From Lentisphaerota bacterium (GTDB lineage Bacteria; Verrucomicrobiota; Lentisphaeria; Victivallales; SZUA-371): a stretch of 44,610 bases of DNA. This document shows, piece after piece, positions 10,553-19,622 of the stretch. The DNA lies in the NCBI GenBank assembly GCA_003246475.1, contig QKAL01000024.1:1-44610 (forward strand), read 5' to 3'. Within the stretch, counting starts at the first letter, position 1, and the number at the start of each line of letters is the position of its first letter. The notes below the pieces were generated by a model. That model did no database searches. It was given only the letters and a program-made list of their open reading frames with translations, and had not been told where the DNA came from. The translations under genes were made by a program, and so were the position numbers.

Positions 10553-10798
10553 TCAATAATTAAACAGGTCGCCGCGTTTGTATTCCTGCCCCGTGGCCTT
10601 GTTGACGGCATTCATAATTTTAATCTGGACATTAACGCTCAGGCGACGACCGCTGCAGGCCTTCTTGACCATCTTGTGTGTGACCTGATCGGTGGAAGCT
10701 GCAACCACATCGTGAGTTTTCAGACTGTACTGCTCCATAACCGCGGCAACGGGTTGAGGACCCATCTCCAATTCACTCTTAGAAATTTCGTCGTTCAT
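10553..10798 (-). CDS. small protein of unknown function, possible HTH fold
   Basis: 81-aa ORF in the same direction as its neighbours; compact basic helical sequence VTHKMVKKACSGRRLSVNVQIKIMNAVNKATG. Confidence 0.6.
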   Translation of the reverse strand: MNDEISKSELEMGPQPVAAVMEQYSLKTHDVVAASTDQVTHKMVKKACSGRRLSVNVQIKIMNAVNKATGQEYKRGDLFNY

Positions 10799-10859
10799 CT
10801 TTTTCCTTTGGGTTTATATCATCAGTCAATATAGCCCGATTAACGGATTTACCCAGCAG

Positions 10860-12200
10860 TCAAAGAGTAAATTTCTCGTAATGGATCGATTTATTGCCAA
10901 CACCGAGTCCGGCGAGTATCTTCCGCAGTCCCTTCATCATCTGCGGTGGACCGCAGAGGAATATTTCCCGTTCCGGCAGATCAGGAACAAGGCGACTGAT
11001 CTTTTCCGCATCGATACGCCCATTTTCTCCACTCCAGTCCGGATCATCGCTCAAAACATGGAAAACCTTGAAACGCCCGTTGGAAGACTGTTCCAACCGG
11101 GCAAGTTCACCTTCAAAAACAATCCCGCTGCGCTTGCGGCTGGAGTAGAGAAGAATCACCTCTCGTCCTTGCCGCATAAGATCTTCCGCCAGCGACCGCA
11201 ATGGCGTAATCCCTATCCCGCCACCGATCAGCAACACTTTCGCTGCATGACAATGCGCTGCCGTAAAAACCCCGTGCGGACCATCGATAATCACCGGAGT
11301 ATTCGCCCTGATTCCGCCGACACGCCGGGTATAATCGCCTAATGCCTTGATGGACAAACGAATCCGCCCGCAATCGAGCAAGCTGGACAAGGAAAACGGA
11401 TGCGCCTCCCAGCGAAATCCCTTATCCCAGAAACGGACAATGACGAATTGTCCTGCAGCCATCCGAAAACGTTCCATATCCCTGCCACTGATATAAACGG
11501 AATTGACATCATCGGTTTCCGCCACCACCTCTGCCACCGCAAAACGGTGTCGCCGGTATGAGGCCAGAGGACGGATAAAACGGTAGTACAGCAAATTGAG
11601 AAAGACAAAGCCATAAAGAAAATACCAGAAGGCGGCAAAATAACGATTTGAGGTAAAATCACTGCCGACTTCCAACTGGTGTCCAAATGCCAGCGCTATC
11701 GCAATATAGATGGACAAATGCGAATAATACCACAATTCATAACGTAACCATTTCCGCATCACCAGAATCGACATGATTATCGCAATTACAAAAATGGTCT
11801 GTCCCACTACTGCCGCCATTACATCTTCCCAGTTGCGGCAGAAGTCCACAAACTGCTCCCACATGCTGACATCAGCCTGCATCGAGTGCCCCATATTCAC
11901 GAGCAACGGGTGTGAGACAAGGAACACAATGAGGAATAGCCCCAGAAAACGATGCAGATGTACCAGGCGGTCATGACCGAAAACTGTTTCTATCCATTTT
12001 ACCCGCCCGATAAGCATGATCTGGAAAAGCACCGCCAACACCGCCAACAGCCCGGCAAGGCGTCCATAGGCCAGCAACTGCTCGACCGCTCCACCGGCAA
12101 GTTGATTGCCCATGGGGTCTTTTACGTGATTCCAGAACCAGAAGCCGACTGTCGGAACGACAGGAAGCAATATTGCCAGAAACAGGCCGATCCTTTTCAT
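10860..12200 (-). CDS. NOX/ferric reductase-like transmembrane flavocytochrome
   Basis: TM His pairs H-X13-H (HRFLGLFLIVFLVSH) and H-X12-H (HLSIYIAIALAFGH), FAD motif HPFSLSS, NAD(P) motif GGGIGITPL, terminal FLCGPPQM. Confidence 0.88.
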   Translation of the reverse strand: MKRIGLFLAILLPVVPTVGFWFWNHVKDPMGNQLAGGAVEQLLAYGRLAGLLAVLAVLFQIMLIGRVKWIETVFGHDRLVHLHRFLGLFLIVFLVSHPLLVNMGHSMQADVSMWEQFVDFCRNWEDVMAAVVGQTIFVIAIIMSILVMRKWLRYELWYYSHLSIYIAIALAFGHQLEVGSDFTSNRYFAAFWYFLYGFVFLNLLYYRFIRPLASYRRHRFAVAEVVAETDDVNSVYISGRDMERFRMAAGQFVIVRFWDKGFRWEAHPFSLSSLLDCGRIRLSIKALGDYTRRVGGIRANTPVIIDGPHGVFTAAHCHAAKVLLIGGGIGITPLRSLAEDLMRQGREVILLYSSRKRSGIVFEGELARLEQSSNGRFKVFHVLSDDPDWSGENGRIDAEKISRLVPDLPEREIFLCGPPQMMKGLRKILAGLGVGNKSIHYEKFTL

Positions 12201-12230
12201 ATTTTCCGTTGTCCCACGCGCATCAGTATA

Positions 12231-12854
12231 TTACTCAATCTCTTCAAACTTAGAACGTGGCGCAGCACAGACCGGACATTTTTTAAGTCCCATGTCCATG
12301 CTCGTATAGCCACATACCTCACAGACCAGGAACACTTTTCCCGGCGCTCTCCAGGCATCAAGTTCCTTTAAAGCCAAAGCATAAAATCTCGCGTGTTCCT
12401 TCTCCGCCATCATCGCTCCGCGAAAAGTCCTGACCGCCATGGCGTTCTTCTCTTTTTCCGCCTGTTTGAGAAACTCCGGATACATCGTCTCCATCTCATA
12501 GGACTCGCCTTTGAGCGCAGCTTCCAGATTTTCACGCGTTGATTTAACCTCGATGTCATTAAGCACCGCGTTCGGTTTTGCGCCCTCTTTCTCAATCACG
12601 GCCCCATGTTTGCGGGCATGAACGGATTCAGACAGAGCCGCCGCGCGGAAAAGTGCCGCCACTGATTTGTATCCCTCTTCGTTCGCCTTGGCGGCATATG
12701 CTTCATATTTCGCCTTAGCATTGGTTTCGCCGTTAAATGCTGCTTGAAGGTTTTCCAGGGGGGTTTTGCCTTTTGCCGTTTCGGCATTGACAGATGTTAC
12801 GATACCAAGTCCCAGAAATAAGCTTGCGACAAAACAATTCAGAAATTTGTTCAT
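12231..12854 (-). CDS. rubrerythrin with predicted Sec signal peptide
   Basis: MNKFLNCFVASLFLGLGIVTSVNA|ETAKG signal; diiron motifs (GETNAKAKYEAYA, SESVHARKH, GESYEMETMYPEF, EKEHARFY) and C-terminal rubredoxin-like CEVCGY...CPVC. Confidence 0.9.
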   Translation of the reverse strand: MNKFLNCFVASLFLGLGIVTSVNAETAKGKTPLENLQAAFNGETNAKAKYEAYAAKANEEGYKSVAALFRAAALSESVHARKHGAVIEKEGAKPNAVLNDIEVKSTRENLEAALKGESYEMETMYPEFLKQAEKEKNAMAVRTFRGAMMAEKEHARFYALALKELDAWRAPGKVFLVCEVCGYTSMDMGLKKCPVCAAPRSKFEEIE

Positions 12855-13060
12855 AATTCCCCCCATTATTTTCACTCTGACTGCATCATATTACCCCAAT
12901 TATAATATTTATATACCCAAACACCTGCAAAAGCAACATTAAACCCCGTAGTAAACAAGTATTTATCATCATTTATGATTAAATACCGTCAGGCAAAAAT
13001 TTTTCCGTTTATGGCTTGCTTTACCGTCTCGGTTTAACTCAAAGGTGGGCGCGAATTGCA

Positions 13061-13167
13061 AGGGATAAGATTTAAGAAGATATTATATATACGGACGGAG
13101 CGTTCAGCGGTAGCCGCGGCACAACGCGAAAATCTACCGCCGGATTTCGGATTTGAAGAAGAGGCCG
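13061..13167 (+). pseudogene. rnhA remnant (start codon lost, in-frame stop, internal deletion)
   Basis: AGGGATAAGATTTAAGAAGATATTATATATACGGACGGAGCG aligns codon by codon with the 5' end of rnhA at 14465; then joins GCGGTAGCCGCGGCACAACGCGAAAATCTACCGCCGGATTTCGGATTTGAAGAA, matching the 3' end. Confidence 0.88.
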
Positions 13168-13869
13168 TCAGTTCTTTACATTCCACATATCCATATTGTG
13201 CGTGGAAAAGTCTCGATCTACTTCCTGACGTTTCATCGACGCCACATGACCGTCAAAGAATCCGATATTAAGTCCACCCCATTTGCCATCGCCATGCCGG
13301 TAAGCCGGATTGATCCCATTGTTGGAAAACCACCATATAATCCACCAGTCACTGCTATCGCTCATTTTAAATTTCGCACTGGGACGGCGAACTTGGGTCG
13401 TACGATATGCCATGACAATTTCATCGCCACCGGAAAAATACATGCCGTAATTACCGCTGAAATCCTGCGAATTAAACGCATATACATCGGAAATACCGAC
13501 ATATTTGGAGTTGGCAGGATCTCGCCGATTCTGTGGTACAAACGGACAAAGCAGTCCTTCCGTAGCAAACCCCCTGCCGGCATCAGCAGGGATACCGATC
13601 AAGGAGCGGAATTCCTGAATCCGACACCATCCGGGAGCCGCACCCCAGATAACCGGCACATACCAGTCATTGAAATCCCCGGCATATTGAATATCCGCCA
13701 AAACAATCTGCTTGACATTCGAAGCGCATTTGATCTTTTTGGCAGAGTTCCTGGCTTTGTTCAAACTCGGTAACAACAAAGATGCCAGAATGGCAATAAT
13801 CGCAATAACCACCAAGAGCTCTATAAGAGTAAACTTTACTTCCCGGGAGGCCTTTCCTGTTTCCAGCAT
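13168..13869 (-). CDS. prepilin-type N-terminal cleavage/methylation domain protein (orphan pseudopilin)
   Basis: [30 protein letters not shown]-terminal FFDGHV. Confidence 0.88.
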   Translation of the reverse strand: MLETGKASREVKFTLIELLVVIAIIAILASLLLPSLNKARNSAKKIKCASNVKQIVLADIQYAGDFNDWYVPVIWGAAPGWCRIQEFRSLIGIPADAGRGFATEGLLCPFVPQNRRDPANSKYVGISDVYAFNSQDFSGNYGMYFSGGDEIVMAYRTTQVRRPSAKFKMSDSSDWWIIWWFSNNGINPAYRHGDGKWGGLNIGFFDGHVASMKRQEVDRDFSTHNMDMWNVKN

Positions 13870-14464
13870 GATTATTCTTTCCTTTTGTTATCCTAATACG
13901 CAATATTGACAAGTGTAATGCTTAGTTATAATTAATATAAACACAATATACTCACTTTGCAATATACAAATTATATTTTTTTATTTTAAAGCAAAAAATA
14001 ATTCACACAGACAACAAAGTGCATATCATATATACACTTGATAACTATTGACGTTTTAAGCACGCATAAATTACGGATGATAAAACCGGCCACCACAATT
14101 CCCTAATTATATCAGCCCGCGCCAGGCGATTGCCACGAATAAATCCTGTTGACACCGTAACGGTAATCCATAACTGCAGAACAAGAACTTTTCAGCCTGC
14201 GGAATTATCACGACTTCTGCCCCGCTTCTACAGGCATGAACATTTCTCTCCGGCAAAGTAACTCCCTAAAAAACCCGGGAAATGCCGGTATATTTACAAT
14301 TGCCCCCTCCAAATTATAGTATCACAACACCAAACAACATAGATGACAAATCGTTATCAAGATTTGCAAAATAAAGGCCGCCGGGGGGGGATTTTTTCCG
14401 TTTATGGCTTGTTTTTCCGTCCCGGGGCTCTATTCTTATCTATAAAAGGCTTTTTCAGATTGTA

Positions 14465-14971
14465 ATGGACAAAATTCGCGAAGTTATCATATATACGGAC
14501 GGGGCGTGCAGCGGCAATCCCGGGCCGGGCGGATACGGGGGCATCCTGCGCAGTGGGTCACATCATAAGGAGATTTCAGGCGGCTTCCGGAAGACCACCA
14601 ACAATCGAATGGAGATTCTGGCGGCGATCAAATCCCTCGAAGCGCTTAAATACCCTTGCCGGGTCAAACTCTATTCCGATTCCCGTTATCTGGTGGACGC
14701 CATAACTAAAAAATGGGCGGTTCGCTGGCGCGCCAACGGCTGGATGCGAAACCGCAACGATGCGGCGGTCAATCCTGATTTATGGGAACAGCTGCTGATA
14801 CTTTGCGCCAGACATGAAGTTGAGTTCATCTGGGTAAAGGGCCATGCCTCAACCCCGGAAAACAACCGTTGCGATGAACTGGCGGTAGCCGCGGCACACC
14901 GCGAAAATTTACCGCCGGATTTCGGATTTGAAGAAAAGACAGCAGTGACAACAAGCCTTGATTTATTGTGA
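14465..14971 (+). CDS. rnhA: ribonuclease HI
   Basis: [59 protein letters not shown]. Confidence 0.93.
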   Translation: MDKIREVIIYTDGACSGNPGPGGYGGILRSGSHHKEISGGFRKTTNNRMEILAAIKSLEALKYPCRVKLYSDSRYLVDAITKKWAVRWRANGWMRNRNDAAVNPDLWEQLLILCARHEVEFIWVKGHASTPENNRCDELAVAAAHRENLPPDFGFEEKTAVTTSLDLL

Positions 14972-14979
14972 TTTTATGT

Positions 14980-15008
14980 CGCCGGACTTGAATTTTTCAC
15001 CTCCGGCG
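14980..15008. other. stem-loop CGCCGGA/TCCGGCG between rnhA and metY
   Basis: 7-bp perfect inverted repeat with 15-nt loop; no strong downstream T-tract. Confidence 0.4.
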
Positions 15009-15076
15009 CAATATTTACCATTTTAGTAAACTTTAATGCCGCCATGAGCGCTAATCATTTACGAGAGGGTAAAATT

Positions 15077-16372
15077 ATGGATAAAAAAGGAATCTCAACC
15101 ATCTGTCTGCACGCCGGCCAAAAGCCGGATCCGGTCACCGGAGCCATGGCAGTACCTATCTACCAGACATCCAGTTATGTGTTCAAATCATCGGAACATG
15201 CCGCCAATCTTTTTGCGCTGAAAGAGAGCGGCAATATCTATACCCGCTTGATGAATCCAACCACCGACGTACTGGAAAAACGTATGACGGAAATCGACGG
15301 AGGCGTTGGCGCACTGGCAACTTCCAGCGGGATGGCGGCAATTTTCCTGGCCATAACCAATCTGGCAGGAGCGGGCGACCACATCATCAGCGCGGCATCG
15401 CTCTATGGCGGGACCCAGACGCTGTTTGAATATACGCTGCCCCGCTTCGGCATCGAAGTAACTTTCGTTGACACCCTGACTCCCGAAAGCATCCGGGCGA
15501 ACGTACGCGAAAACACCAAGCTGGTCTATGGTGAAACCATCGGCAACCCGCGCGGCGACGTGCCAGATTTCACCCCGGTCTGTGCGGCAGCCCACGAGCT
15601 CGGCCTGCCGGTGATTATCGACAACACTTTTGCGCCGATGCTCTGCCGGGTCTTAGATTTCGGCGTAGACATCGCAGTCTATTCATGTACCAAATGGATC
15701 GGCGGGCACGGAACGACGATCGGTGGGATGATTGTGGACAGCGGGCGTTTCGCCTGGAACCAGGGCCGTTTCCCAGAATTCACCTCCCCGGATCAGAGTT
15801 ATCACGGGCTGGTCTATTGGGACGCGCTGGGAAATGTTCCAGGGGCCGGCAATATCGCTTACATCGTCAAAGCTCGCGTTCAGGGAATGCGCAACATCGG
15901 GATGTGTCCCAGCCCGATGAACGAGTTCCTGCTGCTGCAGGGCGTCGAAACCTTGCCGTTGCGGATGAAACAACATTGTGCCAATGCCCTGGCGCTGGCC
16001 CAATATTTGCAGAACCATCCGCAAGTATCGTGGGTCAATTATACCGGTATGCCGGAACATCCGTCACACCCTTATGCAGTTCAATACTTCCGAGAAGGGT
16101 TTGGCGCGGTACTGGGGTTCGGCATAAAAGGCGGAACGGAGGCGGCACTTAAATTCATTGATGCAGTGGAACTGGCCTCGCATTTGGCTAATGTCGGCGA
16201 TGCCAAAACGCTGGTGATCCACCCGTATTCCACCACACATCAGCAACTGACGGAAAACGACAAAGCAAGGATCGGCATCACGCCGGAATTCATCCGTGTT
16301 TCGGTTGGACTGGAAAATATCGAAGATATTGTCAATGATTTTGACCAGGCATTGAAAAAAGCGATATTGTAG
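15077..16372 (+). CDS. metY: O-acetylhomoserine aminocarboxypropyltransferase / sulfhydrylase (Cys/Met PLP enzyme)
   Basis: ISTICLHAGQKPDPVTGAMAVPIYQTSSYVF, SCTKWIGGHGTTIGGMIVDSG, TTHQQL; start at MDKKGIST. Confidence 0.9.
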   Translation: MDKKGISTICLHAGQKPDPVTGAMAVPIYQTSSYVFKSSEHAANLFALKESGNIYTRLMNPTTDVLEKRMTEIDGGVGALATSSGMAAIFLAITNLAGAGDHIISAASLYGGTQTLFEYTLPRFGIEVTFVDTLTPESIRANVRENTKLVYGETIGNPRGDVPDFTPVCAAAHELGLPVIIDNTFAPMLCRVLDFGVDIAVYSCTKWIGGHGTTIGGMIVDSGRFAWNQGRFPEFTSPDQSYHGLVYWDALGNVPGAGNIAYIVKARVQGMRNIGMCPSPMNEFLLLQGVETLPLRMKQHCANALALAQYLQNHPQVSWVNYTGMPEHPSHPYAVQYFREGFGAVLGFGIKGGTEAALKFIDAVELASHLANVGDAKTLVIHPYSTTHQQLTENDKARIGITPEFIRVSVGLENIEDIVNDFDQALKKAIL

Positions 16373-16426
16373 TTAAAGTAATGAAAAAGAGTGTCAGTAA
16401 TCATTATCATGCGGCAGTAAGAAATA

Positions 16427-17590
16427 ATGAATGGAAGAAGGTTGTGCTTTGACTTCAACGCCACCACGCCTATCCATGCGGATGTTCTGGAGGCCATGAC
16501 CCCGTATTTCTGCGAAATGTGGGGGAATCCCTCCAGCTCGCATGTTTTCGGGCGGGAAGTCCGTTCCGGGATTGAAACCGCCCGGGCGCATACCGCTGCT
16601 TTGATCGGTGCTTTGCCGGAAGAAATATTTTTCGTCCACAGCGGCACGGAAGGCAATAATCTGGCAATCAAAGGACTGGCGCACGCGTCGCCAAAATCAC
16701 GTAACCAGATCATCATCAGCAAGATCGAGCACAGTTCGGTATACGCAGCCTGCATGAGTCTGAAAAAGGTGGGCTTTGAGATTCACGAATTGCCGGTAGA
16801 CAAATTCGGCAGTGTATCGCCATCTTCGCTCGCCGAAGTGATTTCACCCCGTACAGCGTTGCTTTCAGTAATGTTGGCCAACAACGAAATCGGCACCCTT
16901 CAGCCGATCAGCGCGATGGCTGAAATCGCCAACCGTTACCATGTCCCGTTTCACTGCGATGCAATTCAGGCTGCAGGTAAAGTGCCGTTTTCCGTTAATG
17001 AACTCGGCATCGATATTCTTACGATCTCATCCCATAAAATATACGGTCCCAAAGGAATTGCGGCTTTATACGTCAGAAACGGATTGAATCTGTCACCGTT
17101 GCATCACGGAGGATCGCAGGAACGCGGAATGCAACCGGGAACGGAAAACGTCCCGGCCATCATCGGCATGGGTAAAGCCTGCGAGATCTCACTGTGTCAT
17201 ATGAATTATAACATCCGCCACCTGAAAAAACTGCGCAATCGCCTGGAGCGTAAACTGTTTATCGAGCTTCCAGCGGCGGAAATCAACGGACACCCCCGGG
17301 AACATCTGCCCAATACCATGAATATCTGCATCCCCGGGATACCCAATGACACTATCATGACCCGGCTGGACCAGCAGGGCATTTCACTTTCAACCGGGTC
17401 GGCATGTTCAAGTTCCCCCGGGGTCCCCTCCCGGATATTACAGGCATGCGGCAGGTCTATCATCGACGCACTCTGTTCCATCCGTATTTCATTCGGCTTA
17501 CATAATACCGACGAGGAAATCGATACCCTTGTTCGAGTCCTGTCAGAAATCGTATCCTGCGAGCAGGGCGAAAAAAATCTATATTGCTAA
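16427..17590 (+). CDS. cysteine desulfurase (NifS/IscS family)
   Basis: FDFNATTPIHADV, GTEGNNLAIKG, SSHKIYGPKGIAALYV, STGSACSSSPGVPS. Confidence 0.92.
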   Translation: MNGRRLCFDFNATTPIHADVLEAMTPYFCEMWGNPSSSHVFGREVRSGIETARAHTAALIGALPEEIFFVHSGTEGNNLAIKGLAHASPKSRNQIIISKIEHSSVYAACMSLKKVGFEIHELPVDKFGSVSPSSLAEVISPRTALLSVMLANNEIGTLQPISAMAEIANRYHVPFHCDAIQAAGKVPFSVNELGIDILTISSHKIYGPKGIAALYVRNGLNLSPLHHGGSQERGMQPGTENVPAIIGMGKACEISLCHMNYNIRHLKKLRNRLERKLFIELPAAEINGHPREHLPNTMNICIPGIPNDTIMTRLDQQGISLSTGSACSSSPGVPSRILQACGRSIIDALCSIRISFGLHNTDEEIDTLVRVLSEIVSCEQGEKNLYC

Positions 17591-17611
17591 TTTCCAGGAG
17601 TTACCAGCATA

Positions 17612-18538
17612 ATGCGAGATCATCAACAGGAAACCATTTCACGTATAAAATCACTTTGCCGGGACCATAATGCCATCATTCTGGCCCATAACTACCAGCC
17701 GGACATTATTCAGGACCTGGCAGATTTTGTCGGTGATTCGCTGGAGCTCAGCGTCAAAGCCGCCGCCCTGGAGGAAAAGACCATTGTTTTCTGCGGCGTC
17801 CGTTTCATGGCGGAGACCGCCAAAATATTGTCACCGGACAAAACCGTACTGCTTCCCAATGCCAATGCGGGATGTCCGATGGCGGACATGGCCGATGCCG
17901 AATCCCTGCGCCGTTTGAAGGCAATGCATCCTGGCGCAGTCACCGTCTGCTACGTCAACAGTACTGCTGAAGTTAAAACTGAATGTGATATCTGCTGTAC
18001 CTCCGCCAACGCCGAAAACATCGTAAAAATGATTCCGCCGGAACGAGAGATAATCTTTCTGCCGGATAAAAATCTGGGGGCCAATGTCGAGAAAGCCACC
18101 GGGCGCAAAATGATCCTCTGGCCGGGTTTCTGCCCCACCCACATGCGCATCGTCCCGGAAATCATCATCCAACGAAAAAAAGAGTATCCGGAAGCTGTCC
18201 TGATGGTTCATCCGGAATGTGTTCCGGCAATCACCGCCATGGCGGATGAAGTACTCAGTACCGGCGGCATGCTCCGCTTCGCCCGGGAAACCGCGGCAAA
18301 GCAAATCATCGTCGGAACCGAGATCGGGCTGCTGCATCGCTTGCGGCGGGAAAATCCGCATAAGGAGTTTATCCCCGTCAGCGCCAACGCCATTTGCGCA
18401 AACATGAAAATGATCTCCCTGCATGACGTTCTCAACGCACTGGAGAACAACGAAACGCAGATCAATGTTCCCGAAGAAATCAGAGTCAAGGCAAAAAAAC
18501 CCATTATCCGCATGATTGAAGGAAAAATCGACCTATGA
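17612..18538 (+). CDS. nadA: quinolinate synthase
   Basis: ILAHNYQPDIIQDLADFVGDSLELS, FMAETAKILSPDKTVLLPNANAGCPMADM, HPECVPAI. Confidence 0.94.
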   Translation: MRDHQQETISRIKSLCRDHNAIILAHNYQPDIIQDLADFVGDSLELSVKAAALEEKTIVFCGVRFMAETAKILSPDKTVLLPNANAGCPMADMADAESLRRLKAMHPGAVTVCYVNSTAEVKTECDICCTSANAENIVKMIPPEREIIFLPDKNLGANVEKATGRKMILWPGFCPTHMRIVPEIIIQRKKEYPEAVLMVHPECVPAITAMADEVLSTGGMLRFARETAAKQIIVGTEIGLLHRLRRENPHKEFIPVSANAICANMKMISLHDVLNALENNETQINVPEEIRVKAKKPIIRMIEGKIDL

Positions 18539-19512
18539 ATAAAACGTTTGGAATCGGTTTCGATGAAGCCGTCAACCTGATGAACCAGAACCTGCCGTCC
18601 GAGATTTATCGGCTCATCTTCCGCGCCAACGCCGTACGCGAAGAATATTGCGGCAATAAAATTTCCACCTGCGCCATCATCAACGCCAAAAGCGGTAACT
18701 GCGGCGAAAACTGCGCTTTCTGTCCGCAATCCGTTTTCGCTCAAAGTAAAATCGAAAAATATCCGCTCAAAAGCAGCGACGAACTAGTCGACGCCGCCTT
18801 AAAGTCGGAAAACAAACACGCCCACTGCTTCGGGATTGTCACTTCCGGACGCAAGGTCAGCGACCCGGACGAACAGAGCTCCATCTGCGATGCCGTCCGC
18901 CGTATCAACGCCCAGAGCAAAATCAGTGTCTGCGCCTCACTGGGAACCATCGATGCCGACTTCATGACCCGGCTGCGCGATGCCGGACTTAAAAACTATC
19001 ACCATAACCTTGAAGCCTCCGAAAGCTTTTATCCGCAGATATGTACCACCCGGACCTTTGCTGATAACGTCGCCACGTTGAAGCTGGCCAAGGACAATGG
19101 ACTGAATGTGTGCTCCGGCTGTCTGTTCGGCATCGGCGAAAACAATACGCAGCGCGTCGAGCTGCTCCAGTCGTTACGCGAACTGAAAATCGACTCCATA
19201 CCGCTGAACTTCCTCAATCCCCTGCCCGGTACCCGGCTCGACGGTAAAACGGCCCCGTTAACGGCACTGGAATGCCTGAAGATCATAGCCGTGGCCCGGC
19301 TTATGCTGCCAAAGACCCAGCTGAGAGTCTGCGGGGGACGGGAAAAGAACATGCGTGATATGCAGTCATGGATTTTCGCCGCCGGAGCCAACGCCCTGAT
19401 GATCGGATCCTATCTGACTACCGGCGGACGCAACGTCGAAAACGACATGCAGATGATCCGTGACGCCGGCATGGAGATCGATCCCGACGGCGGTTGCGGC
19501 AGAAAAGCCTGA
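18535..19512 (+). CDS. bioB: biotin synthase
   Basis: Radical-SAM motif CGENCAFCPQS, YHHNLEAS, NFLNPLPGTRL, LRVCGGRE; ATGA overlap with nadA. Confidence 0.9.
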   Translation: MNKTFGIGFDEAVNLMNQNLPSEIYRLIFRANAVREEYCGNKISTCAIINAKSGNCGENCAFCPQSVFAQSKIEKYPLKSSDELVDAALKSENKHAHCFGIVTSGRKVSDPDEQSSICDAVRRINAQSKISVCASLGTIDADFMTRLRDAGLKNYHHNLEASESFYPQICTTRTFADNVATLKLAKDNGLNVCSGCLFGIGENNTQRVELLQSLRELKIDSIPLNFLNPLPGTRLDGKTAPLTALECLKIIAVARLMLPKTQLRVCGGREKNMRDMQSWIFAAGANALMIGSYLTTGGRNVENDMQMIRDAGMEIDPDGGCGRKA

Positions 19513-19574
19513 CCTTTCAGGCATTCCGAAAGCGCGGAGAACAGGTACTCAAATCCAGTTCAATCTTCCACCGA

Positions 19575-19613
19575 AAGACGAATCCCGTCGGATAAATGTT
19601 ACGGGATCGTCTT
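19575..19613. terminator. stem-loop between convergent bioB and mlaD-like genes, probable bidirectional terminator
   Basis: AAGACG(A)ATCCCGT ... ACGGGATCGTCTT, 13-bp stem with one bulge; no strong T-tract. Confidence 0.6.
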
Positions 19614-19622
19614 AATGCGTTT

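Noticed and set aside
13056-13271. ORF MQGIRFKKILYIRTERS... as a real small gene
   Set aside because: It is the rnhA remnant read out of frame, with the original start lost and an in-frame stop in the original frame.
13153-13773. 206-aa plus-strand ORF opposite the pseudopilin
   Set aside because: Antisense to a protein with a textbook prepilin N-terminus.
13870-14390. AT-rich gap as a possible origin, CRISPR leader or ncRNA
   Set aside because: No spaced repeats, DnaA-box cluster or clear RNA fold seen; only a weak shared CAAGTGTA word on opposite strands.
17831-18424. 197-aa antisense ORF inside nadA
   Set aside because: Shadow ORF of a GC-rich coding region; nadA identity is clear.
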